Shown: positions 16,104-24,809, counted from the stretch's first letter. The stretch is 64,000 nt of DNA from SZAS-103 sp038226665 (GCA_038226665.1 JBBRQI010000015.1:12460-76459); one strand, 5' to 3'. The notes: generated from the letters alone by a model not told the origin. A program made the numbers and translations.

Positions 16104-16817
16104 ATGGCAGCTGCCCATACCTCCATATTCGACGCATTCAAACCCATCGCGGGTCGTGCGCTTGAAACTGCGCTCAATCATTTGCTCGCGCTTGATCCGG
16201 ACACGCACTCCGCGTTGTCTGCCTTGGAAGGCCAGCGCATCCAGTTGACGATGGAAGCGCCAGCATTGGCGATGGAGTTGGTCGTGCGCGATGGGCGCAT
16301 TGCGGTTGGCCCGGCGAATCCCGGGATGGAACCCGATCTTGCGGTGCGCAGCACGTTCGGCGGATTGCTTGCGCAACTTCCGTTCCTGCGGCCGAATAAG
16401 GGCACCAGCGTCGGCAAGGTGAAAATCGCCGGAGATGCAGAGCTTGCGCGGCAATTGCAGCGTCTCGCCGAACGCTACGATCCCGACTGGAACCTGCCGT
16501 TCACCAATGCATTCGGCGAGGTGTTCGGAGTGCAGCTCGCGAATGGCGTGCGTGCAGCGATGCGCGTGGGTCGCGATGGCGCGAGTCAGCTTGCCCGGCA
16601 TGGCGCCGAATTCCTTACCGAGGAATCGCGCGACCTGGTCGGTCGCGCGGAACTCGATGCGCATCTCGACGATGTCGATGCGCTGCGCGACAGGGTCGAA
16701 CGGCTCGCCGCGCGTATGCGGAACCTGCAAAGCAGATTGCCCGACATCGATGCGTCGGACAGCGATCGCAATCCGGCCGATCCATCCTCATCCGGGCAGG
16801 ACGGATCCAGCGCATGA
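16104..16817 (+). CDS. ubiJ: Ubiquinone biosynthesis accessory factor UbiJ (SCP2 domain)
   Basis: UbiJ binds lipids through an SCP2 fold and, with UbiK, helps organise the soluble Ubi complex that builds ubiquinone. This 237-residue protein has an SCP2-like N-terminal two thirds (LALDPDTHSALSALEGQ, ALAMELVVRDGRI, then VKIAGDAELARQLQRLA) and a C-terminal coiled-coil (HLDDVDALRDRVERLAARM) as in the family. It overlaps ubiB by four bases (ATGA), the standard ubiJ-ubiB order. The polar tail after residue 210 is variable. Confidence 0.9.
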   Translation: MAAAHTSIFDAFKPIAGRALETALNHLLALDPDTHSALSALEGQRIQLTMEAPALAMELVVRDGRIAVGPANPGMEPDLAVRSTFGGLLAQLPFLRPNKGTSVGKVKIAGDAELARQLQRLAERYDPDWNLPFTNAFGEVFGVQLANGVRAAMRVGRDGASQLARHGAEFLTEESRDLVGRAELDAHLDDVDALRDRVERLAARMRNLQSRLPDIDASDSDRNPADPSSSGQDGSSA

Positions 16818-18466
16818 GCGGCGCGCTGCGCATCCTGCAAATCCTGCGCGTGGTATTGCGTTATCGCCTCGACACGCTGCTCGACGAAACCCGTCTCGCG
16901 CGCTGGTTGAAGCTGCTGCGTCCGTTCGTCCCGGTGCGCGGCGATGTCGCCAGCTTGGCGCGCGGTGAACGGTTGCGGCTCGCATTGCAGGAGCTCGGTC
17001 CTTTGTTCGTGAAGTTCGGGCAGGTGCTCTCGACGCGCCGCGACCTGTTGCCTGCCGATATCGCAGATGCGCTCGCGCACCTGCAGGATCGGGTCACGCC
17101 GTTTCCAGGCGAGCAGGCCGAGGCGCTTGTCGCCGCCGCGCTCGGGCGGCCGCTTGCCGAGTCCTATCGCCGTTTCGAACGGACCCCGCTCGCGTCGGCA
17201 TCAGTCGCGCAGGTGCATGCCGCGGAGCTTCCGGATGGACGATCGGTCGTCGTCAAGGTATTGCGCCCAGGCATCGAGAAACGCATCGCGCAGGACTTGT
17301 CGTTGTTGCGCAGCGTCGCGCGGCTCGCCGAGACGATCGGCCCGAACCCGGAAACAACGCGACCGCAGGAAATCGTCGCCGAACTCGAGCGATCCTTGCT
17401 CAACGAGCTCGACTTGCAGCGCGAAGGCGCTAATGCGAGCCTGATGCGGCGGAATTTTTCGGGATCGGCCGATCTCTATATTCCCGAAGTATTCTGGAGC
17501 CACAGCGCCGAACGCGTGCTGACACTGGAACGCGTAAGCGGCGTGCGCGCCGACGACATCGCCGCGCTCGATGCGGCCGGCGTGGATCGCACAAGGCTTG
17601 CGGCGACCGGCGTGCGGCTGTTCTACACGCAGGTATTCCGCGACAACTTCTTCCACGCCGACGCGCATCCGGGCAATCTGTGGATCGACCTGTCGCGTCC
17701 GCAGCAGCCACGCTTCATCGTGCTGGATTTCGGCATCGTCGGTTCGTTGCCCGAGATCGACCGCTACTTCCTCGCCGAGAACTTCACCGCGATCTTCGAG
17801 CGCAACTATCGGCGCATCGCTGAACTGCATATCGAAGCGGGCTGGATGCCGGCGACCCTGCGACTCGACGAACTCGAGGCCGACGTGCGCACGATCTGCG
17901 AGCCGTATTTCACCCGGCCGTTGTCGGAGATCGCGCTCGGCGAAGTGCTGTTCAAGCTGTTCAAGCTCGCGCGCAGGAACCAGCTCACGATCCAGCCGCA
18001 GCTGATCCTGCTGCAGAAGACCTTGCTGAACATCGAAGGCATCGGTCGCACGCTCGACCCGAAGCTCGATATCTGGGTGGTCGCGCAACCGGTGCTCGCG
18101 GAAATCCTGCAACGCGAACGCAGCCCGCGCGCGATGCTCGATCGCCTGCGCGAAAAACTCCCGGGCTGGTTGCTCGGCGCGCCGGAAATTCCGCAACTGC
18201 TGCACGATTATCTTCGAAAGGCGGTCAACGGGCAGGTTGCCTTGCGCATGCAGTCGGACGACCTTGCAGCGCTCGCAGAAAGTTCGCGCGCTGCGCAACG
18301 GCAAACCGTGCTGGCATTGCTCGGCGCTGCGCTCGCGATCGGCGGCGTGCTGCTGTACGCCTTCCATCTTGGCGGGCGCGAACTGTACGGCGCACCGCTC
18401 GCGGTGTGGGTCGCGGGCGTGGGCTCGTTCGTGGCGTTCGTTGCCGCGTGGCCACGCAGGCGCTGA
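16814..18466 (+). CDS. ubiB: UbiB, atypical kinase-like ATPase for ubiquinone biosynthesis
   Basis: UbiB is a membrane-anchored ABC1/ADCK-family ATPase needed for ubiquinone production. The 550-residue protein shows the family hallmarks: the KxGQ motif in FVKFGQVLSTRRDLLP, the Ala-rich loop in LASASVAQVHAA, NFFHADAHPGNLW with the metal-binding residues, and VLDFGIVG as the DFG equivalent. Two C-terminal hydrophobic helices (about residues 497-518 and 528-545) anchor it to the inner membrane. It is translationally coupled to ubiJ. Confidence 0.96.
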   Translation: MSGALRILQILRVVLRYRLDTLLDETRLARWLKLLRPFVPVRGDVASLARGERLRLALQELGPLFVKFGQVLSTRRDLLPADIADALAHLQDRVTPFPGEQAEALVAAALGRPLAESYRRFERTPLASASVAQVHAAELPDGRSVVVKVLRPGIEKRIAQDLSLLRSVARLAETIGPNPETTRPQEIVAELERSLLNELDLQREGANASLMRRNFSGSADLYIPEVFWSHSAERVLTLERVSGVRADDIAALDAAGVDRTRLAATGVRLFYTQVFRDNFFHADAHPGNLWIDLSRPQQPRFIVLDFGIVGSLPEIDRYFLAENFTAIFERNYRRIAELHIEAGWMPATLRLDELEADVRTICEPYFTRPLSEIALGEVLFKLFKLARRNQLTIQPQLILLQKTLLNIEGIGRTLDPKLDIWVVAQPVLAEILQRERSPRAMLDRLREKLPGWLLGAPEIPQLLHDYLRKAVNGQVALRMQSDDLAALAESSRAAQRQTVLALLGAALAIGGVLLYAFHLGGRELYGAPLAVWVAGVGSFVAFVAAWPRRR

Positions 18467-18496
18467 GCCGACGGCGTTGAGGAATGCATTGAACGC

Positions 18497-19222
18497 ATGA
18501 CCGGCGTCGCGCTCCCGATTCTCTACGCAGACGAAGCACTCGCCGTGATCGCCAAACCCGCCGGGCTGATGGCGCATGCGAGCCCGATGGCGCGCGGCGA
18601 GGACGATTTCCTGGTCGATCGTTTGCGTGCGCTATTCGCGCGCGATGTCGTGCTGGTGCATCGACTGGATCGCGCGACCAGTGGCTGCGTGTTGATCGCG
18701 TTCGATCGCGAGACGGCCGCCGCGCTCGGCGCACAGTTCATGGATCGCAGCGTGAACAAGACCTATCTCGCGGTGTGTCGCGGCTGGCCCGATGAAGCAG
18801 GTGTGATCGATCATCCACTCGACGGCGGACCGGGCAAGCCCGTCAAGAAACCTGCAGTCACCGCGTATCGAAGGCTGGCGACGGTGGAGTTGGAACAGGC
18901 GTCCGAGCACTTTCCGACATCACGTTATGCGCTGCTCGAATGCAGGCCGGAGACTGGTCGCTGGCGACAGATCCGCCGCCATCTCAAGCACATCTTCCAC
19001 CACCTGATCGGCGACAGCAGCCACGGCGACGGCCGTCATAACCGTGCGTTCCGGATGCGCGGTGTGCACCGCATGTTGCTGCACGCGCACACCTTGGGAT
19101 TCACGCATCCGCAGACTGGTGAGCGCATTGATGTCGTTGCGCCGCTGGATGCGGAATTCGAACGCGCGCTCGGGTTGTGTGGGTGGGGCTTGCCGTCGGC
19201 GGTGCGTGATGTGGCAGGCTAG
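18497..19222 (+). CDS. truC: RluA-family pseudouridine synthase, TruC-like
   Basis: A 241-residue pseudouridine synthase. The catalytic Asp lies in HRLDRATSG near residue 58, and ILYADEALAVIAKPAGLMAH is the family opening. The late block GRWRQIRRHLKHIFHHLIGD followed by HGDGRHNRAF is the pattern of TruC, which modifies U65 of tRNA. The TruC assignment over other RluA relatives is likely but unproven. It follows ubiB by 30 bases and overlaps the convergent MAPEG gene by four bases at their 3' ends. Confidence 0.85.
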   Translation: MTGVALPILYADEALAVIAKPAGLMAHASPMARGEDDFLVDRLRALFARDVVLVHRLDRATSGCVLIAFDRETAAALGAQFMDRSVNKTYLAVCRGWPDEAGVIDHPLDGGPGKPVKKPAVTAYRRLATVELEQASEHFPTSRYALLECRPETGRWRQIRRHLKHIFHHLIGDSSHGDGRHNRAFRMRGVHRMLLHAHTLGFTHPQTGERIDVVAPLDAEFERALGLCGWGLPSAVRDVAG

Positions 19223-19614
19223 TAACCGGCCATCATCGCCCTGATCACACCCCAGGCCGCAATGCCCCACAGGATGACTGTCGCCACCATGCCGAGCCCG
19301 AAACCAGGTCCGCGCTTTTTCGCGTCGCTTGCATAGGCGACTCCGTACCAGATGCGCGCGACGATCCATACCAGGCCGATCCCGCCGACGAGTGCGGGAT
19401 CGGCATAACGCGCGGCGATCCACAATGCGGGCAGGAAGAGTGCGAGCGCTTCCAGCGTATTCATCTGCACGCGGAACAATCGCTCGAAATCCGGATGCCC
19501 ACTCGTCGCGGGAGCGATGATCTTGTACTTGCCGCGCCCGCGCCCGACGGCGAAAACGCAACCGAAAAACACTGCGACGGCAAGCAGGGTCACCAGGTCG
19601 GGCAAATGCGTCAT
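19219..19614 (-). CDS. MAPEG-family membrane protein
   Basis: A 131-residue integral membrane protein with four hydrophobic segments. The RVQMNTLEALALFLPALW block near residues 48-65 and the Tyr/Asp-rich GVAYASDAKKRGPG loop are MAPEG hallmarks (relatives of microsomal glutathione transferases and YecN). The enzymatic role in bacteria is not established, so glutathione-related activity is only a family-level suggestion. The ATG at 19614 starts MTHLPDLVTLL. Confidence 0.85.
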   Translation of the reverse strand: MTHLPDLVTLLAVAVFFGCVFAVGRGRGKYKIIAPATSGHPDFERLFRVQMNTLEALALFLPALWIAARYADPALVGGIGLVWIVARIWYGVAYASDAKKRGPGFGLGMVATVILWGIAAWGVIRAMMAGY

Positions 19615-19713
19615 CGAAGTCTCCAGGATTTTGGACAGCCTAGCGCATCGCGATGGCTGGCGGCGGATGCACGCTGTCGGGTTAAAGTACGCACAGATGC
19701 AGGTCTTCCAACC

Positions 19714-20142
19714 ATGCTCGTGATCGACGCGGACATCGCCATTGCCGACGACGAGCTGGTCGAACGTTTCGTGCGTTCGGCCGGGCCGGGCGGGCAGAAC
19801 GTCAACAAGGTGTCGACTGCGGTCGAACTGCGCTTCGATGTCGCCAATTCGCCGTCGCTGCCTGAAGCCTTGCGCGCGCGCCTGCTCGCGCGACGCGATC
19901 GTCGGTTGACAGGCGACGGCGTGCTGGTGATCAGCGCGCAGCGCTTTCGCACCCAGGAACGCAACCGTGCGGATGCACGCGAACGCCTCGCTGCGGTTGT
20001 ACTTGCCGCGACGCACGTGCCGAAAACACGGGTCGCCACGCGGCCCACGCGCGCGTCGAAATTGCGCCGCCTCGACGGCAAGAAGCAGCGCGCGCAGATC
20101 AAGCGCGGTCGCGGCGGTCGTGGCGCGGACTCGGACGCGTGA
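19714..20142 (+). CDS. arfB: Alternative ribosome-rescue factor ArfB (class I release-factor-like hydrolase)
   Basis: ArfB enters the A site of stalled ribosomes and hydrolyses the peptidyl-tRNA. The 142-residue protein has the catalytic GGQ at residues 26-28 within SAGPGGQNVNKVSTAVELRF and the family's long basic C-terminal tail (RRLDGKKQRAQIKRGRGGRG), which reads the empty mRNA channel. Length matches ArfB (about 140). The stop overlaps the GTG of the acyltransferase gene (GTGA), so the two are probably co-translated. Confidence 0.94.
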   Translation: MLVIDADIAIADDELVERFVRSAGPGGQNVNKVSTAVELRFDVANSPSLPEALRARLLARRDRRLTGDGVLVISAQRFRTQERNRADARERLAAVVLAATHVPKTRVATRPTRASKLRRLDGKKQRAQIKRGRGGRGADSDA

Positions 20143-20729
20143 GGTTTCGTCTCGCATCCGTGCCGGACTGGATGCCGCGCACCGGCAATCCGTTCACTCG
20201 CTGGCTGGGCAGCACGGTGTTGCGGCTTGGCGGCTGGACGATGGAAGGGGATTTCCCCGACGAACGCAAACTTGTCATCCTCGCCGCGCCGCATTCATCG
20301 GCATGGGATGCGGTCTGGGGGCTGGCCGCGAAAGTCGCGATGGGTATCCGCATCGTGGTCATCGGCAAGCAGGAATTGTTTCGCGGGCCGCTGGGCTGGT
20401 TGTTGCGACAATTCGGTGCGGTTCCGGTCGACCGCGCCAAGGCGCATGGTGTAGTCGATTCGGTGGTCGAGCGTTTCGAACAGTCCGACATGATGTGGTT
20501 CGTGCTCGCCCCCGAAGGCACACGCAAGCGCGTGGAGCGCTGGAAGACCGGCTTCTGGCATGTCGCCCGTGATGCGAACGTGCCGGTGCTGTGCGCGTAT
20601 TTCCACTACCCCACGAAAACCATCGGCATCGGTCCGGTGCTGCACATGACCGCCGACCTGAAGGCCGACATGGCACGGGTGCGCGAGTACTACAAACCGT
20701 GGATCGGGAAGAATCGCGGAACCACCTGA
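20139..20729 (+). CDS. Lysophospholipid acyltransferase family protein (PlsC-like)
   Basis: A 196-residue acyltransferase. HSSAWD near residue 52 is the catalytic H-x4-D motif, FGAVPVDRAKAHGVV corresponds to motif II and VLAPEGTRKRVERWKTGF contains the glycerol-phosphate-binding EGTR. It should transfer an acyl chain to a lysophospholipid or related acceptor at the membrane; the real substrate is unknown. The GTG start overlaps the arfB stop. A broken, direct-oriented copy of its middle part lies 3.9 kb downstream at 24307-24475. Confidence 0.88.
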   Translation: MRFRLASVPDWMPRTGNPFTRWLGSTVLRLGGWTMEGDFPDERKLVILAAPHSSAWDAVWGLAAKVAMGIRIVVIGKQELFRGPLGWLLRQFGAVPVDRAKAHGVVDSVVERFEQSDMMWFVLAPEGTRKRVERWKTGFWHVARDANVPVLCAYFHYPTKTIGIGPVLHMTADLKADMARVREYYKPWIGKNRGTT

Positions 20730-20858
20730 GGGGTCCGCATTCATTTGCGCTGAAAAGACATGATCGCGGTACCGCGAGTGCATGCCCGGCGTGGGGCATG
20801 ACCTCCGGTTTCGACCCAAAACGGCCCGGTTGCCTAAAGAACCGGCAGCGTTATCCGG

Positions 20859-22736
20859 TCATTTGCTGGCCTTCAGTGAAAGAAACAATTTCTCGAAGAC
20901 CTCGGTTGGCACCGGCTTGCTGATCAGGAAGCCCTGCATCTCGTCGCAATCGAGCGACTTCAGCAAATCCCATTGCGCGTCGGTCTCGACGCCCTCGGCC
21001 ACGACCTTGTGCTGCAGCGAATGCGCGAGGTTGATGATCGTGGATACCAGCGCGAGTCCCTGAGTAGAGGCGGTCATGTCATTGACGAACGCACGGTCGA
21101 TCTTCAGCGTGTCCACCGGCAGCCTCGACAGGTAGCTGAGCGACGAGAAGCCTGTCCCGAAGTCGTCGATCGCGATGGTGACGCCCATGGCGCGGATCGC
21201 CTCGAGAACCGAGATGCTGTACTTGACGTTCTCCATGACCAGGCTTTCGGTGATCTCCAGTTCCAGTCCGTTCTCGGCGTGCGCGTCGATGCCGAGTACC
21301 TGCCCGATTTCCGCGAGGAAGCCGCGATTGCGCAGTTGCAGTGCGGAAACGTTGACCGCGATGCGCACTGCCGTCAGGCCCGCGTTGCGCCAGCGCAGGT
21401 AGTCCTCGACCGCCTTGTACAGCGCCCAGCGCCCGACTTCATGGATCAGCCCGGTTTCTTCAAGAATCGGGATGAACATGCCCGGCGGTATCAGTCCGGT
21501 GCGCGGATCGTTCCATCGGATCAGCGCCTCCGCGCCGGTCACGTTGCGCGTGGCGAGGTTCAATTTGGGCTGGTAGTGGAGGACGAATTCTTCCTTGTCG
21601 ATCGCCTGGCGCAGCCGGTGTTCGAGGGACAGGCGCTCGGCGACGCGCTCGGTCATCGCCTTGGTGAAGAAGAGGTAGCGATCGCCGGTCCCCTTGGCTT
21701 TCTTCAACGCCGCTTCCGCGTTGCGCAACAACGTCTCGGCATCCCATCCATCATCGGGGAACAACGCGATGCCGACCTTGACCAGCACATACAGGTCGTT
21801 GTCCCTGATCCGGAACGAGCCGTTGAAGGTCGCGCTCAGTCGTTGCTCCACATAGCGGCCAACCTGTTCCGCGTTGTCCATGTCGGAAGCAAAGATGGCG
21901 AAGCGGTCCGCACCAAGGCGGGCAAAGCGGCTCGCGTCCCCGCCTCCGGCCTGCACGATGCGCACGGCAACCTGCTTGAGCAGGTCATCCCCGGCTTTTT
22001 GCCCGAACGTGTCGTTGATGGTCTTGAATCGCTCGATGTCGAGAACGAATACTGCTTGTCCGCAGGGATCCGGTTGCGACGACAGCAGGTTTTCCTGCAG
22101 TCGTTCGAGGAACAGGCCCCGGTTCGCCAACCCGGTCGTGGGGTCGTAGTAGGCAAGATAGTTGAGCCTTTGTTCCTTTCCGATATGGTCGATCGCGAAC
22201 GCGACGTCTTCCGCCAGCTCGCTCAACAGTTTCATCTCCTCTTCGCGGAAGAAATCCTTTTCCCTGGAATACAGGGCCAATATGCCGACGGCTTCTCCCG
22301 CCACCATCAGCGGAAGGACCGCGAGCGAGCGCACTCCCGCCCGGGTGTAGCTCTCCCGGAGCAGGGCCCTGGGGTCGATTTCCGTATCGTTGGACACCAT
22401 CGCCAACTTGTCCCTGATCACCTTCGCGGCCATGGTCGTCGGCGCTTTTTCATCGGACGCGAAGACGTTCCTGATGAACTGCAGGAGCTCCTCGTCCTTG
22501 CCCGCAGTGGCGATCGGGACAATCTTCGTGGTGGCCTGATCCACCATGGCGATCATCGCCATGCGGAATCCGCCGGTCTCAAGCGCGATCCGGCACGCTT
22601 CCCTGAAAAGCTCGTCGAGATCGCGCACCCGGACCGTGAGGGCATTGATCTGGCTGAGCACCGCGTTGACGCGATTCAGGCGTTCGATCTTGAGTTCCGC
22701 TTGCTTGCGGTCGGTCACGTCCTGACAGGTGCCCAC
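20859..22736 (-). CDS. GAF-(degenerate GGDEF)-EAL part of an interrupted second-messenger protein
   Basis: This frame is the 3' half of one gene whose 5' half lies at 22776-23921; both are in the same frame, separated only by a TGA at 22776-22778. It encodes the end of a PAS domain, a GAF-like domain, a GGDEF domain and an EAL domain. The GGDEF signature reads RLGADRF, so cyclase activity is probably lost. The EAL motif (TGAEALIRW), DDFGTGFSSL and QGFLISKPVP are intact, so it may hydrolyse cyclic di-GMP. A GTG at 22736 could restart translation but has no evident ribosome-binding site. Intact as a domain set; expression is doubtful. Confidence 0.7.
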   Translation of the reverse strand: MGTCQDVTDRKQAELKIERLNRVNAVLSQINALTVRVRDLDELFREACRIALETGGFRMAMIAMVDQATTKIVPIATAGKDEELLQFIRNVFASDEKAPTTMAAKVIRDKLAMVSNDTEIDPRALLRESYTRAGVRSLAVLPLMVAGEAVGILALYSREKDFFREEEMKLLSELAEDVAFAIDHIGKEQRLNYLAYYDPTTGLANRGLFLERLQENLLSSQPDPCGQAVFVLDIERFKTINDTFGQKAGDDLLKQVAVRIVQAGGGDASRFARLGADRFAIFASDMDNAEQVGRYVEQRLSATFNGSFRIRDNDLYVLVKVGIALFPDDGWDAETLLRNAEAALKKAKGTGDRYLFFTKAMTERVAERLSLEHRLRQAIDKEEFVLHYQPKLNLATRNVTGAEALIRWNDPRTGLIPPGMFIPILEETGLIHEVGRWALYKAVEDYLRWRNAGLTAVRIAVNVSALQLRNRGFLAEIGQVLGIDAHAENGLELEITESLVMENVKYSISVLEAIRAMGVTIAIDDFGTGFSSLSYLSRLPVDTLKIDRAFVNDMTASTQGLALVSTIINLAHSLQHKVVAEGVETDAQWDLLKSLDCDEMQGFLISKPVPTEVFEKLFLSLKASK

Positions 22737-22775
22737 CGCCCGGACCGCCTTGCCCTGCGTGTCGAAAGCGATTTC

Positions 22776-23921
22776 TCAGCGCTCTTCCACGTGCTTGATG
22801 CGCCCATCCGCCAGCAGCAGCCGGTGTTCGATCGCGTTGGCGTGATGCTGGTCGAGAGACCGAGCGAAAGCCGAACCCACAGCTTCGCGATCTGCGGGAT
22901 GAACCAATGCAATGAAGCCCTGGTGGGTGGGATGGAATAGGGAGGGGTCAGTTTCGTGGATGCGGTGGGTTTCCTCGGACCAGATGACCGACAACGTGGC
23001 CAGGTCAGTATCCCAGCTTCCAATCTTGGCGACCCGCTGGGCAGCGACCAGGCGCGCCCGTTCTGCCTCCAGCTGCTGCACGAGGTTGCGTTGCTCTGCC
23101 TCGCTCGCCGCCATTGCATCCAGCGCCTGTTTGCGTTCCGTAATGTCCGTCGCGACGCCTGCGCGCCGCAGGATCGTGCCGGCATTGTCGATGACCGGAA
23201 AACTTTTCGACTGGATCCAGCGAATCGAACCGTCGGGGCGCACGATCCGATATAGCAATTCGATCCTGCCACTGGACAGTGCCGCCTTGTATTTCTGCTC
23301 GATCGCTGAGCGGTCGCCGGGATGGATTGCCTCGATCCACGACTGCGGGTCTGCATACAGGCTTTCGCAGCTGCGGCCCCAGATCTCCGCGTAAGCGGGG
23401 CTGATGTACAGCATGCGAGAGGTCAGGATATCCTGCAGGAAGAACGCGTCGCGGATGTTTTCTGCCAGCTGCCGGAATCGCAATTCGCTATCGCGCAGGC
23501 TTGCTTCCGCAAGCCTCTCCGCAGTCACGGTTTGATGCATGACCAGTACGCCATCTGGGCGGCCGTCGGCCAGCGGAGTCGCCGTCATCACGAACCAGCG
23601 TTGTTCGATTGGCGAATGACACGGATATTCCATCGAAAAGCTGAGCGCCCGCGACTCCAGCACCGAGCGGATGCCGTTGGCGGCCCGGTGGGCAGGGATC
23701 GCGTCCTTTCCCCGCGCCCCGTCGCAAATGGCGAGGTAATTGACCCCGACCTCGTGACCGGGGCTGTGCAGCCCGTTGGCATCGCCGAACTGTCGCCATG
23801 CCCTGTTGACTGAGGTAATGAATCCCTCCGCATCAATCAATGCGATGTGCGCAGGCAGCGCATCCAGGATTGCCGCCTGGCTTTCGATCTCCCTGATGGT
23901 TGCGGATCGGTCGGATCTCAT
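22776..23921 (-). CDS. PAS sensor part of the interrupted second-messenger protein (ends at premature TGA)
   Basis: The 5' half encodes three PAS domains of about 110 residues each. Each of the first two ends with a typical VTAERLAEA or DITERKQAL linker. The third stops inside the domain after IKHVEER, where relatives usually carry Cys or Trp followed by E-I-x-x-D. The same frame continues past the TGA into EIAFDTQGKAVRAVGT-CQDVTDRK and the GAF/GGDEF/EAL part. ATG 23921 is preceded by AGGGAAG; an earlier ATG at 23975 is less likely. Read as a whole the gene would encode about 1020 residues of a cytosolic sensor. It is either a recent nonsense mutant or a base-call error. Confidence 0.7.
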   Translation of the reverse strand: MRSDRSATIREIESQAAILDALPAHIALIDAEGFITSVNRAWRQFGDANGLHSPGHEVGVNYLAICDGARGKDAIPAHRAANGIRSVLESRALSFSMEYPCHSPIEQRWFVMTATPLADGRPDGVLVMHQTVTAERLAEASLRDSELRFRQLAENIRDAFFLQDILTSRMLYISPAYAEIWGRSCESLYADPQSWIEAIHPGDRSAIEQKYKAALSSGRIELLYRIVRPDGSIRWIQSKSFPVIDNAGTILRRAGVATDITERKQALDAMAASEAEQRNLVQQLEAERARLVAAQRVAKIGSWDTDLATLSVIWSEETHRIHETDPSLFHPTHQGFIALVHPADREAVGSAFARSLDQHHANAIEHRLLLADGRIKHVEER

Positions 23922-24270
23922 GATCTTCCCTGCACAGATCCTCAATGAGTCTATCTTGGCCGCCCTGGGCGGCACGGGCCTGTTTCAAGGCATGCGGCTT
24001 TGGACCGCCGCAGGGCTCGTGGAGTGCCACTCCGACGCACGCTATGCACGTCGGCAATAACGAAGAGATGAGCCGGAAGTGTGCGCTTTGCCTTGTGAAC
24101 AGTGTCCAGCTGCGGAAAACCAAAGGGCGCGAGAATTCGGGTTTCAACCGGTGGCCCGTAGTCATCTCGAGGCTGCCATTGGTTGACGACGACTCCCTGG
24201 GTGTTGTGGTTCGACAGGTTGTTCATCCGGCTGTGGTGAAGGAAGCTGATGTTGTCGAGACTTCAGCGCC

Positions 24271-24292
24271 TTCATCCGGGGAGCCGGATGAA
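24271..24292. repeat. Perfect 9-bp hairpin
   Basis: TTCATCCGG (24271-24279), GGAG, CCGGATGAA (24284-24292). The same arm TTCATCCGG also occurs alone in direct orientation about 50 bases upstream. It ends 15 bases before the duplicated acyltransferase fragment. Confidence 0.5.
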
Positions 24293-24306
24293 CAGCCATC
24301 AGCATG

Positions 24307-24475
24307 TCGGTTGATCGCGCCAAGGCGCATGGTGTAGTGGATTCGGTGGTCGAGCGTTTCGAATAGTCCGACATGATGTGGTTCGTGCTCGCCCCCGAAG
24401 GCAAGCAAGCGCGTGGTGCGCTGCATGACTGGCTTCCGCCATGTCGCCCGTGATGCGAACGTGCTGGTGCTGTGC
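24307..24475 (+). pseudogene. Broken copy of the lysophospholipid acyltransferase gene
   Basis: This stretch aligns to 20424-20594 of the acyltransferase gene, in the same orientation. By eye about nine in ten positions match, with only five differences in the first 97 bases. The frame is destroyed by a CAG-to-TAG change at 24364-24366 and a net 2-base deletion near 24405. The copy covers VDRAKAHGVVDSVVERFE through the APEG region and stops at the codons for VLC. Nothing recognisable of the gene's ends is present. Confidence 0.85.
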
Positions 24476-24809
24476 CGGTCATTCGCGAACGATCGCAAAT
24501 GGGCAGACGATTCAATTTCTTGCACAGGCACGCGCTGCCACGGGCTCCGGGCTGGCTGGCGCGATGCTTTCCTCCCGGCAGGAAGGACGGCAGCCAGGCC
24601 GAGGGAATCGTCGTGTTCGAAGTAACAACCAAGACAGATTATGTTGCTTGCATTGAAAGCTGAACGCAGACGAAGTACAGCCGACTTTGAACTCTTGGGT
24701 TCGGCAACCCGACCCTTATTTCGGACTTGCAGGAAGTCGATACGCTCCAGCGCGTGCTAGCGTCATCACCGCCACCGACATTGCTGTCACAACGCGAGGT
24801 AGTTTCACC

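Larger units (their letters stand above)
23922..24809. other. Gene-poor, partly decayed stretch
   Basis: No convincing intact gene is seen between the PAS gene and the small membrane protein at 24810. The stretch contains the broken acyltransferase copy (24307-24475), a perfect hairpin (24271-24292) and several short open frames without family patterns or ribosome-binding sites. It is somewhat less GC-rich than its surroundings. Confidence 0.6.

Noticed and set aside
20781..20800. Inverted repeat CATGCCC/GGGCATG after the acyltransferase gene as a terminator
   Set aside because: The stem is only 7 bp and no T tract follows on either strand.
20973..22940. A 655-codon plus-strand frame antisense to the PAS/EAL gene
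   Set aside because: It is a shadow frame created by codon bias. The minus strand carries unmistakable GGDEF/EAL signatures.
23945..24337. A 130-codon plus-strand frame overlapping the start of the PAS gene
   Set aside because: It has no domain pattern and ends inside the duplicated acyltransferase fragment in another frame.
24472..24663. A 63-codon frame after the broken acyltransferase copy
   Set aside because: No ribosome-binding site, motif or plausible composition; it lies in decayed sequence.
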